From NCBI RefSeq assembly GCF_900100705.1, contig NZ_FNCH01000018.1:36836-100835 (forward strand): a stretch of DNA of 64,000 bases, read 5' to 3'. This DNA comes from Pedobacter terrae (lineage in GTDB: Bacteria > Bacteroidota > Bacteroidia > Sphingobacteriales > Sphingobacteriaceae). The translations under genes and the position numbers were made by a program. Shown here piece after piece: positions 1 through 8,623 of the stretch. Positions within the stretch are counted from its first letter, which is position 1. Each line of letters opens with the position of its first letter. The notes below the pieces were generated by a model that was given only the letters and a program-made list of their open reading frames with translations, searched no databases and had not been told where the DNA came from.

Positions 1-144
1 TATCTCAATCTTATATTATTGTTCATATCTTATTCAAATTTGAATTAGTCATTAAACGATATACGTAAATCTAATGCCTTGCGCTATGTAACTTATTTGA
101 AACAATGTAACAGTAAAATTGTTTAATGCTTAATATCACCACGA

Positions 145-1746
145 ATGATAAATATCCTGATAGTTGACGATCAATTTAGTAATGTTGAGCTTTTAGTAGC
201 TGCGCTAAAGCGAGACGATATTGTATGCTATGGTACCGCCTTCCCAAAACAAGGTTGGCAAATGTGTATTGATCATTCTATTGATATTGCATTGATAGAT
301 GTTAATATGCCGGGAATGTCGGGATATGAACTGCTCCAATCCATAAAAGATAGTCCATTAACACGAAGGGTAATGGTCATATTAATTACAGGCTACTCCA
401 TGGGTACCAACGACGTGGTAAAGGGTTTAACCCTTGGAGCCGTCGATTATCTTTTTAAACCGCTTGATTTACATGTTACAATCGCAAAAGTGGATTCCAT
501 TATAAAGCTAATTCTTCAACAGAGGGAAATCAATAATAAAAACCATCAGCTGGAACAGTATAAAAAAGAGTTACTGGAGATGGTATCCATTGCAGAAAAG
601 AGTAAAATGGCAAAAGAAAACTTTCTGGCCAATATGAGCCACGAAATACGCACACCTTTAAACGCTATTTTGGGTCTGATACATATTTTTGAAGCGACTA
701 AATTAGACGTTGAACAAGCTAAACTCTTAAGAATGTTGACTTACTCGTCTCAGCATCTACTCCAATTAGTGAACGATATACTGGATATATCCAAAATTGA
801 TGCCGGGAAGATAAAAATCAATAAGGTGGAAACTGATTTGAGCAGGCTGGTTAATGATATATGCGAGCTGACCAGGCCACTGGCAGAAAGCAAGAACCTT
901 GTTTTATCATGTTTTGTTGATAAAAACATTCCAGAAATTGTAATGGCAGATACGTTAAGACTTAATCAGATTTTGATCAACTTAATCAACAATGCGATAA
1001 AATTTACAGAATATGGTGGGGTAAATGTGAAGGTAACCATCTCTGAAGTTAGAGAATCTCAGATTTTATTAAGCTTTTCTGTCTCTGACACGGGGATCGG
1101 CATACCTCATGAATTAATTGGTCAGATCTTTAACAGATATGAAGGTTTGGAAAATTCCATGGCCGATAAACTGGGATCTACCGGTTTAGGTTTGCCAATT
1201 GTTAAAAAACTGGTTGAACTTAAAGGAGGTACGCTAAATGTAGAAAGCAGCGTTGGGGTGGGTACAACTTTTACATTTACCAATTGGTATAAAGTTCAGC
1301 ACAACATTGACGTTGCTAAAATATCGGAAGCTAAAGCGCTGGTTCTAAAGCCTTTCACAGATACTTGTTTATTACTTGCTGATGATGATGAGATAAACAG
1401 ATTTGTCACTAGCCAGATTTTATCAGAATGGAATATTCAGGTTGATGAAGCTGAAAATGGGCTGGATGCATATATGAAGGCTAAATCAAAACAGTATGAT
1501 GCGATACTGATGGATATCAATATGCCTGTTATGGATGGTATTGAAACTACCAGAAAAATAAGAAATGAATTATCCGAATACAATAGGCACATCCCTATTA
1601 TAGCATTCTCTGCCTTCATCAGGGAGGAAGACAGGGTAGCCGGGAAAGATGTTGGGATAGATGCCTTTATCCAGAAGCCGATAGCGCCAGAAAGCCTGTA
1701 TTCACAACTATACGAACTACTCAATAAGGATCATTTGCGGCCTTAG
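145..1746 (+). CDS. Hybrid signalling protein: receiver - histidine kinase - receiver
   Basis: Soluble 533-residue sensor protein with no membrane segment. Residues 1-120 form a receiver domain (acidic pair D8/D9, phospho-acceptor D52 in LIDVNMPG, K105 in LFKPLD). A dimerisation/phospho-acceptor helix follows with H166 in NMSHEIRTPLNA. The ATPase domain shows NAIKF (about 283), DTGIGIP (about 315) and GSTGLGLPIV (about 344). A second receiver spans about 407-530 with DDDE, D457 in LMDINMPVMDG and K511. The N-terminal receiver suggests input by phosphotransfer from another kinase rather than direct ligand sensing. No output DNA-binding domain is present, so a partner regulator must lie elsewhere. 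It stands alone, with no co-directional neighbour close by. Function in phosphorelay is firm; the signal is unknown. Confidence 0.9.
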   Translation: MINILIVDDQFSNVELLVAALKRDDIVCYGTAFPKQGWQMCIDHSIDIALIDVNMPGMSGYELLQSIKDSPLTRRVMVILITGYSMGTNDVVKGLTLGAVDYLFKPLDLHVTIAKVDSIIKLILQQREINNKNHQLEQYKKELLEMVSIAEKSKMAKENFLANMSHEIRTPLNAILGLIHIFEATKLDVEQAKLLRMLTYSSQHLLQLVNDILDISKIDAGKIKINKVETDLSRLVNDICELTRPLAESKNLVLSCFVDKNIPEIVMADTLRLNQILINLINNAIKFTEYGGVNVKVTISEVRESQILLSFSVSDTGIGIPHELIGQIFNRYEGLENSMADKLGSTGLGLPIVKKLVELKGGTLNVESSVGVGTTFTFTNWYKVQHNIDVAKISEAKALVLKPFTDTCLLLADDDEINRFVTSQILSEWNIQVDEAENGLDAYMKAKSKQYDAILMDINMPVMDGIETTRKIRNELSEYNRHIPIIAFSAFIREEDRVAGKDVGIDAFIQKPIAPESLYSQLYELLNKDHLRP

Positions 1747-1897
1747 TCTAAATGCGATAATGACCGTAGGAAACCTGCCAAACAAAACGTATGATGATCT
1801 TCATGATTCAGAAGCTTACAATGCAAAGCTTTTTCACCCTGATTACAGCTGATCTGGAAACTTTTAGGCGTATGACGATTAATATAAAATATAGCTC

Positions 1898-2155
1898 TTA
1901 TTTGAGATTACGCAATTTAATCTCCCTTAGTAAAGCTTTGTTACTGGCTTGACTTTTTACAATCAGAAATACAAAAAACAACGGAAAAAATGTAAAAAAA
2001 CCAATTCCATTTTTGAAGGCACTATAAATAGCAACACCAATTAAAAGCCCCGTAATTGTAGCGCTCACAATTAAAGATGATTTTGCTGCTTTTCTTTTTT
2101 GTAAAAGTTCAACATCGCTTAAACCCTTAAATTCATTCTCGTTAATCATATACAA
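1898..2155 (-). CDS. Small two-pass membrane protein
   Basis: Unrecognised 85-residue protein. A charged N-terminal segment (ELLQKRKAAKSS) precedes two hydrophobic segments at about 28-48 and 52-67, then a basic tail ending LLREIKLRNLK. This pattern predicts a small two-pass inner-membrane protein. A second possible start lies two codons in, at the MINEN methionine. No neighbour gives a functional clue. The composition (long apolar stretches bounded by charged ends) and isolated position in a non-coding gap favour a real gene, but no family could be named. Confidence 0.55.
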   Translation of the reverse strand: MYMINENEFKGLSDVELLQKRKAAKSSLIVSATITGLLIGVAIYSAFKNGIGFFTFFPLFFVFLIVKSQASNKALLREIKLRNLK

Positions 2156-2244
2156 ATATATTTTTTTTAAAAATATAGCCTAAATAATTGAAATAAAATT
2201 TAGTTAATATTATCATTTTATTGGAGTCATACCGGCGCCCGGTT

Positions 2245-2470
2245 GATGATTATACTGTCGAAAATAACAATGCCGGTTTCGGGTACAATCGATGCTGCTG
2301 CGCGAAAAGAATACGAAGAAGCATTAAGGATGTCTAGACCGAATAACAGAGTAACATCCATATTTAATGAAATTTCTGCTCAGGCATGGAGCCTTAAAAC
2401 TATCGGATATATCCTAATTGAAAGCGCGTCTGAAATCAAGGGGCGACATACTGGTTTTAAGCTTAAATAG
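2245..2470 (+). pseudogene. Possible decayed short-chain dehydrogenase fragment
   Basis: Reading across two frames gives NNAGF followed by GTIDAAARKEYEEALRM, which resembles the NNAG motif and following helix of short-chain dehydrogenases. An open frame of 75 codons exists, but its tail overlaps the 3' end of the opposing AraC gene and its N-terminus is not a family start. A frameshifted remnant is the best reading. The match is short and could be chance. Confidence 0.25.
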
Positions 2471-3328
2471 TTTGCTAAAAGACGGCGCATGTTCAAATCC
2501 TAAATCAAAAGCGATCTCGCTTATCGAAAGCTGGCTTGTTGACAGTTGTTCCTTTGCCTTTTCAATCAGGTGGTTATGGATGTGTTGCTGCGCGTTTTGC
2601 CCTGTAAGTGACCGGAGCACATCACTTAAATAACTGGCACTGACATTTAATTGCGCCGAAAGGAACTGAACCGTTGGAAGCCCGTGGTTTTGTACTTGCG
2701 GCGACCGGAAATAGGTGTGTAAAATGTCTTCTACGCGTTGCAGTACATCGCTGCTTACCGCCTTACGGGTGATAAATTGCCTGCCGTAGAACCGGTTGGC
2801 ATAATTCAGGAGCAAGTCGATCTGGGAAATAATAACGTCCTGACTGAAATGATCGATCCTGCCGTTTAATTCTTCTTCGATATTTTCAAAAACGGCAATA
2901 ATCGTGGCCTTTTCTTTCTCCGACAAATGCAATGCTTCATGACTGGAATAAGAGAAAAAACCATACGATTTGATCTTCCTGGCCAGTTCATAACCCAACA
3001 GCAAATCAGGGTGGAAAAGCAAAGTATAACCCGATTGATCACTGAGTGGTTCGTGGGCACCTGTGATCTGATTTGGCGAAACAAAAAACATGCCTCCCTC
3101 TTCGAAATCGTAGTCATGCTGCCCGTATCTGAACTTTCCATGGAGTTTCATCTTATAAGAAATCTTGTAGAAATTCAGGATGTGCGGATTGGGAAGTCTT
3201 TCCAGCGGAATAGTTCTTTCAGCATTATTGATTAAGCTTACCAAAGGGTGCATAGGTGCCGGCATGTCCAGCGCCTTATGCAACCTTGATAAAGAATCAA
3301 ATCTGTGGTTATGCAGTTCATCCTTCAT
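2414..3328 (-). CDS. AraC-family transcriptional regulator
   Basis: 304-residue DNA-binding regulator. The N-terminal half (about 40-180) has the look of a cupin-like effector domain (HGKFRYGQHDYDFEEGGMFFVSPNQ). The C-terminal about 100 residues carry two helix-turn-helix motifs, the first around QFLSAQLNVSASYLSDVLRS and the second around ISEIAFDLGFEHAPSFSKLF, ending in the typical SPLDFRR. It sits 9 bp downstream of the alpha/beta hydrolase gene on the same strand, so the two are probably co-transcribed and functionally linked. Such pairs commonly control small-molecule or ester metabolism; the effector is unknown. Confidence 0.88.
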   Translation of the reverse strand: MKDELHNHRFDSLSRLHKALDMPAPMHPLVSLINNAERTIPLERLPNPHILNFYKISYKMKLHGKFRYGQHDYDFEEGGMFFVSPNQITGAHEPLSDQSGYTLLFHPDLLLGYELARKIKSYGFFSYSSHEALHLSEKEKATIIAVFENIEEELNGRIDHFSQDVIISQIDLLLNYANRFYGRQFITRKAVSSDVLQRVEDILHTYFRSPQVQNHGLPTVQFLSAQLNVSASYLSDVLRSLTGQNAQQHIHNHLIEKAKEQLSTSQLSISEIAFDLGFEHAPSFSKLFKLKTSMSPLDFRRAFN

Positions 3329-3337
3329 ATTGTCTGA

Positions 3338-4279
3338 TTATAATTTACTTTCGATGCTGCCTAATGCGCCTCGTACGCCGTTAAGGGCTTTTTTCGCGTC
3401 TTCCCAACTGGTATCAGTCGGATCTAATGTGCTACGAATATAGGCAAGAATGCTTTCACATACAAAGGCCACACGCTCCGGATTTTCATCACTTGTTTCG
3501 CGGGCATCATACCCTGATATGCCACCAAAGATGTGTTCGGCATCAAATACGGTCAGCAGTTCCTTCGGACCAGGACTTTGATAATAAGCATCCGCCCGCC
3601 AATTTTCCACATCAGAGAACATGAGGTTAATGTCTTTGTCCCCATTCACAACGAGTGCCGGCAAGGTCATGGTACTGAAATTGACGGCCGCCAAGGCAGG
3701 GTATTGCTGTTTGATGATTCCGTTAAATCCTTCAGGTCCGCCGGAAGTGCCAATGAGCACCAGGGCTTTCAACCTGGGTTCTGCAGCATTTACTATATCA
3801 CCGGTTGCGGGGTCAGTTACTTCCATGCCTGCCAGCATGGCTACAGTGTGGCCTCCCATGGAATGGCCGATGGCCGCAACTTTTTCTTTATCAACCCTTT
3901 CGATTAGTCCTGGTACTGTTGAAATAATTTCGTCCAGGTGATCCAAGATAAATTTCATGTCCGCGGGGCGTGAACTCCAAAATAAGGGTGCCTCAGGAAG
4001 GGATGAGGGAAGCCCCAATGCTTTAGAATTTTGATGAGTGGGTTGAATGACAACAAACCCTTTTGCGGCAAAAAAATCTGCAAGGGGTCCATATCCTCTA
4101 TACGAAGAAAGAAAGTTAGAGGGACCGTGCCCGTGCGAAAGAAGAATAACCGGCAAGTTGTTTCCGCTCGCAGGGGCAGAAACTTTTATTTCAAGGTCTA
4201 CATGGCGGCCTGTTACAGGTAACACAACCGGACTAAAGCTGATGATGGGTGTTTGTAATAGTTTCATTTTACTGTTCAT
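3338..4279 (-). CDS. Alpha/beta hydrolase, platelet-activating-factor acetylhydrolase/chlorophyllase-like
   Basis: Serine esterase of the alpha/beta-hydrolase fold. It shows an oxyanion region LLSHGHGPSNF and a nucleophile elbow GHSMGGHTVAML, with Ser as nucleophile. A late acid lies in NGDKDINLMF and a late His in FDAEHIFGGISG. There is no signal peptide, so it is probably cytoplasmic. The open frame extends 21 codons upstream, but the methionine of MNSKMKLL fits family N-termini better, so I start there; a third choice is four codons later. It is followed at once by the AraC regulator, suggesting a two-gene operon. The natural substrate cannot be told from sequence. Confidence 0.85.
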   Translation of the reverse strand: MNSKMKLLQTPIISFSPVVLPVTGRHVDLEIKVSAPASGNNLPVILLSHGHGPSNFLSSYRGYGPLADFFAAKGFVVIQPTHQNSKALGLPSSLPEAPLFWSSRPADMKFILDHLDEIISTVPGLIERVDKEKVAAIGHSMGGHTVAMLAGMEVTDPATGDIVNAAEPRLKALVLIGTSGGPEGFNGIIKQQYPALAAVNFSTMTLPALVVNGDKDINLMFSDVENWRADAYYQSPGPKELLTVFDAEHIFGGISGYDARETSDENPERVAFVCESILAYIRSTLDPTDTSWEDAKKALNGVRGALGSIESKL

Positions 4280-4610
4280 TAAATTTTGATATAGGCAAAG
4301 ATGATCAACCTTCAACGCTGCGGCATAGTCTAATCGCGGCATTGCATAGCCAAACTGAAGAAGATGATTAATCGTACGGCGAAAGCGTATGGAAAGAGGA
4401 GAATGCTATGCCAATAAAAAGTTAACGGTGGATGAAGTTATGGCCGTCCAGTCTAAAAGAGAAAACAAGAAGAGATCGGCATGACCGCTACAATGCTGAA
4501 TGAAGGAGATTCTTACTAACTTAGTTCTTATGAATGCGGTAATGGAATACACTGTTTAAATACAATGCGTATGCATTTCATTCTTCCAACATATTGATAT
4601 TAGCCGGTTT

Positions 4611-5033
4611 TTATTTATTTCTTTGAAGATTTTGCAATTTCCAACTCATCAACAGTGCTATTGCGATACCTGTTACAGCACTAATAAGCGCCATGCCTCC
4701 ATCTAAAATATATTGATGTTGGCCGTAAAACTTCACTTTAAAAATAACAATCGATAGTGCTATTGAAAGTATCAACAGCCAGATTAAACCTATTACTAAT
4801 GAGGCCTTGAATTTATCATTTGGAGCGATAACATGAGCGGAAAGTATAGAGATGATACTTGTGAAAAACGGGCTCAAGACATGCATAACATTTTTTGCTG
4901 AATTCTTCGACACAATAATGCCTGGTAATAATTCAGGAAGATAAAAAATAACCGCAGTCATTAGGATTGAAACAGGTAGCAAGAATAACCACCTTAGCCA
5001 TTTGACGATGTTTTGATTCATGAAAAATTTCAT
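4611..5033 (-). CDS. Hypothetical four-helix inner-membrane protein
   Basis: 140 residues with four predicted hydrophobic segments at roughly 14-34, 52-68, 78-96 and 112-132, and a basic C-terminal tail (LQNLQRNK). No catalytic motif is visible and I do not recognise the family. It lies alone on the minus strand, upstream of two other minus-strand hypotheticals but separated from them by more than 100 bp. A transport or structural membrane role is only a guess. Confidence 0.6.
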   Translation of the reverse strand: MKFFMNQNIVKWLRWLFLLPVSILMTAVIFYLPELLPGIIVSKNSAKNVMHVLSPFFTSIISILSAHVIAPNDKFKASLVIGLIWLLILSIALSIVIFKVKFYGQHQYILDGGMALISAVTGIAIALLMSWKLQNLQRNK

Positions 5034-5156
5034 ATTAGCTTATTGCTAGTAGCAAAATAAATAGAACCCGACAATTTAATCATGATCAAACTACATTAGT
5101 TCTACCTGATTAAATTAGCTCATAATCGAGTTAGCCAAATCATTTTTAAATACCAT

Positions 5157-5426
5157 TTACCTGTGCCATTGATATTCAAAGTCATTTTTATTTATTTCAA
5201 ATTCTTTAAAATCTATGAGGTCGATTGGTTGGTCTGTAAGAAAGCCAAATTCATCTTCCATCATTTGTTCGCTGTATTTTAATACTTTATTATTTTCATA
5301 AACTTCAATCTGCCGAATTACTTCTCCATTTAGATCAGCTTCAAAATAATAATTACAAGTTCCCCACCTTTCAGATTTTTCAATCCGAATTTCTTCATAA
5401 TAGCGTTTAAAGTATTTTGTGATCAT
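5157..5426 (-). CDS. DUF6881-like small protein
   Basis: About 89 residues from the methionine of MITKYFKRYYEEI. The pattern (aromatic/charged strand, Tyr-Phe-Glu-Ala-Asp-Leu-Asn-Gly, then RQIEVYENNKVLKYSE) matches my recollection of DUF6881, a small domain often in neighbourhoods with polymorphic-toxin immunity genes. The longer open frame would overlap the upstream gene; the internal start leaves a 22-bp gap and removes a non-conserved N-terminus. It follows a secreted hypothetical on the same strand, so the two may form an operon. The family assignment is tentative and the role unknown. Confidence 0.6.
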   Translation of the reverse strand: MITKYFKRYYEEIRIEKSERWGTCNYYFEADLNGEVIRQIEVYENNKVLKYSEQMMEDEFGFLTDQPIDLIDFKEFEINKNDFEYQWHR

Positions 5427-5448
5427 AAGGTGTTGTTCTAAAATATAG

Positions 5449-6000
5449 CTAGAGGGATGGGGGTAATTCTTTTTTCGGCAAGAAATTGTCAATCTTACCT
5501 TGTCTATAAATCTCTGCTTTAATTTTGATGAAATCAATTTTAAACTGTTTCATTTTTGTTGAATCATCTTGTTTATAAATTTTATCGGTAAGCAACCCGA
5601 TTACCTCGTTAAACTCCTCAGTCATAAAAGGTGCTATAAAACACATACTACTTTGCGTCTTGCCTTGATTGAATGAAATGTAATCCCTTCCTCCGGCATA
5701 ATACATACCTGTACTAAGTTTTTTCGTTCTGATAAAACTTCGCAGGTCTTTTTCAGCTAGTTTGTTTACAACGTTAATTTCATCATCAGATAATTGGGCA
5801 GTGTAGTAAGCCGCACCGCTATTGCCATTAACATAAATATTCAGTCTTCCATCTGGATCAATGGTTGAATAAGAATCTATTTCTATATTCCTGGAAGATG
5901 TAATACCATAGCTTATGAGTCTAAAATTCTGCACCCTTATCTTCTGTGCAAAACAGTTAAAACTTAGTAGAAGTATTAAGTAGAATAGAATATTTTTCAT
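5449..6000 (-). CDS. Secreted hypothetical protein
   Basis: 183 residues starting with a clear Sec signal peptide (MKNILFYLILLLSFNCFAQ, cleavage probably after FAQ). The mature part has alternating strands (RVQNFRLISYGITSS, RLNIYVNGNSG, TAQLSDDEINVVNKLA) and no recognised catalytic motif. It is likely periplasmic or exported. It precedes the DUF6881-like gene with a short gap, suggesting co-expression. No function is proposed. Confidence 0.65.
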   Translation of the reverse strand: MKNILFYLILLLSFNCFAQKIRVQNFRLISYGITSSRNIEIDSYSTIDPDGRLNIYVNGNSGAAYYTAQLSDDEINVVNKLAEKDLRSFIRTKKLSTGMYYAGGRDYISFNQGKTQSSMCFIAPFMTEEFNEVIGLLTDKIYKQDDSTKMKQFKIDFIKIKAEIYRQGKIDNFLPKKELPPSL

Positions 6001-6178
6001 TCTGTTTCAGATAATGTAAGAAATGGTTTTGCCGTTAAGAAATGAAGGTATGTATATCTAAAACAATTTCAAAACTAACCTTATCCCATAATCTTCTTAT
6101 ATGTTATAAGGTAAACCGTAAGTACGCTACCAAGTTCTGTTTTAGATTTGTAGTCACTTAAATCAATATAAAAACTTT

Positions 6179-6325
6179 ATGGAAAAAATCGAAGCAATTA
6201 AACCTGGACCTAAGCCAAATAAGCAAGATGGCACGCCAGACAAGAGGCACATGGTTACACCTGACACTAAACCTAAGTACCCAGATCTAAAACCACATAA
6301 ACATAGGCCTGGAGAATCAAAGTAA
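6179..6325 (+). CDS. 48-residue Lys/Pro-rich small protein
   Basis: Short open frame starting MEKIEAIKPGPKPNKQDG and ending HRPGESK. It is rich in Lys, Pro and Asp, has no hydrophobic segment and would be disordered. It lies in a gap between minus-strand genes on the plus strand, with stop codons TAA TAA at its end. The low-complexity composition and lack of frame-neutral alternatives suggest a real small protein, but there is no family support. Confidence 0.45.
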   Translation: MEKIEAIKPGPKPNKQDGTPDKRHMVTPDTKPKYPDLKPHKHRPGESK

Positions 6326-6472
6326 TAATTAACAGATGGAGTGGTTATCCTGTGGAAGATAGCCATTCTATCTGTGTTTAATCTTGTTTGGTCTTAGGGT
6401 GATGCTATGGACCTAATAAAATGCCAGATGACAAAAAAATCTTTCTACAGCATTTATCCGTGGGGGTAGCGT

Positions 6473-6895
6473 TTATAGAATATGTTTTGTGCCGAAATTC
6501 TCAAACTCTGCTATTGCACGTTCTTGAACATTTCGTCCGGTGAGCATAATACGATGTGCAATACCAACATCTGAGAGTTGTTCTAGCAGTTTTTCAAGAT
6601 TTCTCCCATGATCAGTGAGTTTATATTCTATTTTGCCTAGCTGACCAGATGAAGCATTTCTTTCTATAATAAGCTGCTGCTCCAAACGTTTAAGACTGCT
6701 GGATAATACTTTCGATGATATCCCTTCGATCTCCGTTTTTAATGCTGTAAAACACAAAACTTTTCTTACCAACAGCGCCATTATAATCAGTGGCGTCCAC
6801 TTTCCCGCTAGCAAATCCAGTGCGTCATTAATCGCAATCGAGGTTTGCCTGCATTGCGAGTGAATCTGATCTTTATTTCCCATATAAAATTCCAT
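6473..6895 (-). CDS. HxlR-type winged-helix transcriptional regulator
   Basis: 140 residues with the HxlR/DUF24 core: CRQTSIAINDALDLLAGKWTPLIIMALL, then FTALKTEIEGISSKVLSSSLKRLEQQ and the wing SGQLGKIEYKLTDHGRNLEKLL. The conserved Cys just before the helix (CRQ) is the residue used by thiol-sensing family members. It is divergent from the oxidoreductase gene with about 110 bp between them, an arrangement usual for HxlR proteins that control an adjacent quinone or aldehyde reductase in response to electrophile stress. That link is inference from family and layout. Confidence 0.9.
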   Translation of the reverse strand: MEFYMGNKDQIHSQCRQTSIAINDALDLLAGKWTPLIIMALLVRKVLCFTALKTEIEGISSKVLSSSLKRLEQQLIIERNASSGQLGKIEYKLTDHGRNLEKLLEQLSDVGIAHRIMLTGRNVQERAIAEFENFGTKHIL

Positions 6896-7006
6896 TCGAA
6901 GATAATGATTCTTTTACCCGTTACTTTAAAGTAACCGGTTACCGTCTGGTTACCTGGCTATTTTTTCAAGGATGAAACATATAGTTTTGTTTCAAAATTT
7001 AAAAAT

Positions 7007-7954
7007 ATGAAAGCGATTAGGGTACGCGAGTTTGGCTCATCGGAGGTGCTTACTTACATCACTGAATCAAGACCTATTGTAGGCGATCAGGAAGTATTGA
7101 TTAAAATCGAAGCGGCAGGTGTTGGCCGTGTAGATGTTTCTGCCAGACAGGGATATTATGCCCCATTGCCCGAGCCTGGGTTTATCCCTGGCATTGAGGC
7201 AGCGGGTGAAGTAATTGTACTCGGTAAGAATGTAGATAAGAATTGGCTTGGCAAAAAAGTATTTGTCAGGCTTTTTAGCGGTGGTTATGCGGAAGAGATT
7301 GCTGTACGAACTGAGGCCTTAGTGGAGATACCTGCACCAATAACCTCAATAAAGGCCGTTGCGTTCGGTGTAAATGCACTGGTGGCTTCATTCGCCATGG
7401 ATTTAGCTAATCTGGATAAAGGAGATCGTCTTTTATTAAGGGGCGCCACCGGAGGAATCGGCACCGTAGCTGCGCTTATTGCAAAAACTAAAGGAATCCA
7501 CGTAACAGCGGCAATGCGATCCATTCACAAAAAAATACACCTCGAAAATATCGGTATTGATGATTTTTTAATGACCGATAACCTGGCAAATTTGAGTTTA
7601 AATTATCATTCGATCCTGGATTTAGTGCTCGGAAGTGATATGGATGCTTACGTTAACTTACTTGCAAAACGGGGTAACTACATTATTGCGGGTGGTTTAG
7701 CCGGAAGTCCCGAAATAGATTTTGGAATGTCGTTTCTGAAGAGAGTGCACCAATCTTTAAGTCTTCATGTCTTTAGTTTAAATGCATTTTCTGATGAGGA
7801 GATTCGGACGCGTATGGGGCAAATTTTCATCCTGATGATTGATCACTCCCTCAGCGCACCTATTCAGGATGTATTTCCATTAAAAGATGCCGGCAAAGCG
7901 CACGACCTTATGGTGTCCGGAAATTTTTTCGGAAAAATCATCCTGGCCAATTAA
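7007..7954 (+). CDS. Zinc-independent MDR-family oxidoreductase (quinone reductase-like)
   Basis: 315-residue medium-chain dehydrogenase/reductase, probably NADPH-dependent. The N-terminal GroES-like domain begins MKAIRVREFGSSEVL with PGIEAAGEV. The nucleotide-binding domain carries LLRGATGGIGTVAALIAK (about 143-160), the Rossmann glycine motif, and the C-terminus ends FGKIILAN. The zinc-ligand Cys/His pattern of alcohol dehydrogenases is absent, which points to the quinone oxidoreductase branch. Divergent from the HxlR regulator, which probably controls it. Likely role: detoxifying reduction of quinones or enals in the cytoplasm. Confidence 0.88.
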   Translation: MKAIRVREFGSSEVLTYITESRPIVGDQEVLIKIEAAGVGRVDVSARQGYYAPLPEPGFIPGIEAAGEVIVLGKNVDKNWLGKKVFVRLFSGGYAEEIAVRTEALVEIPAPITSIKAVAFGVNALVASFAMDLANLDKGDRLLLRGATGGIGTVAALIAKTKGIHVTAAMRSIHKKIHLENIGIDDFLMTDNLANLSLNYHSILDLVLGSDMDAYVNLLAKRGNYIIAGGLAGSPEIDFGMSFLKRVHQSLSLHVFSLNAFSDEEIRTRMGQIFILMIDHSLSAPIQDVFPLKDAGKAHDLMVSGNFFGKIILAN

Positions 7955-8047
7955 CCTTGAGCTGGGAAACTCACTTCAGAAACAGGTTAGCTAAACTAAG
8001 TCTTTACAGGCAGGTCTGTGCATTTCTTACGTAATCCGTTTGCTCAA

Positions 8048-8359
8048 TTATCCGGCCTTAGCTGTACCACAGCGGGTTTTTAAACTCGTAAAGTCAGGTT
8101 GATCTCGGGCAGGATTTCTAGAATAGGTAATTCCTTTTTGTTTAGCCTTAGGCAATAGATTCACGAACGATTTTGTCGAAGATTTTGCGCCGTTTAACTC
8201 GATTGCACAAACTTCAGGGATAATTAGAAATTGTTTAGCATTTGGATTTGGGAGATCCAACGGTGTAGATAAAAGTTCTTTGAAAGCTTTTTTTAGCAGA
8301 TTGAAATGCTTATAAAAAGACATCGAACGGTTTGCAAGGAGCATCGCCAAAAATATCAT
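8048..8359 (-). CDS. Hypothetical protein, doubtful
   Basis: A 103-codon open frame without recognised family. It has an apolar start (MIFLAMLLANRSMSF), a middle with PNAKQFLIIPEVCAIEL and a basic tail. No opposing gene explains it as a shadow, and the surrounding DNA (7955-8623) holds no other candidate. It may be a real small gene or a remnant. Confidence 0.3.
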   Translation of the reverse strand: MIFLAMLLANRSMSFYKHFNLLKKAFKELLSTPLDLPNPNAKQFLIIPEVCAIELNGAKSSTKSFVNLLPKAKQKGITYSRNPARDQPDFTSLKTRCGTAKAG

Positions 8360-8623
8360 CGGGCCATGATGCCCATTTTTCGGTCGTTCAAAAACACGTT
8401 CATTGTATTTTGAATCTGCCAGTTCGCGCGGTTTATTGGTATTATCCTGATAAAACTATTCTACTGACCTGAGGCGAGATACGGTTCCATATATTTGCAT
8501 AATACTGTGCATACTCTGCATATGCAACTTACTGTCTGTTCCAGTGAAAGTGATCGCTCTGTTTCGGGCCAAACTGGCCACCAATTTGATTACCGGACGA
8601 TACACCTCTAAGTTCCTTTCCCT

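Noticed and set aside
1437..1724. Minus-strand 95-codon frame in the hybrid kinase gene
   Set aside because: Shadow of the second receiver domain; composition is that of antisense coding DNA.
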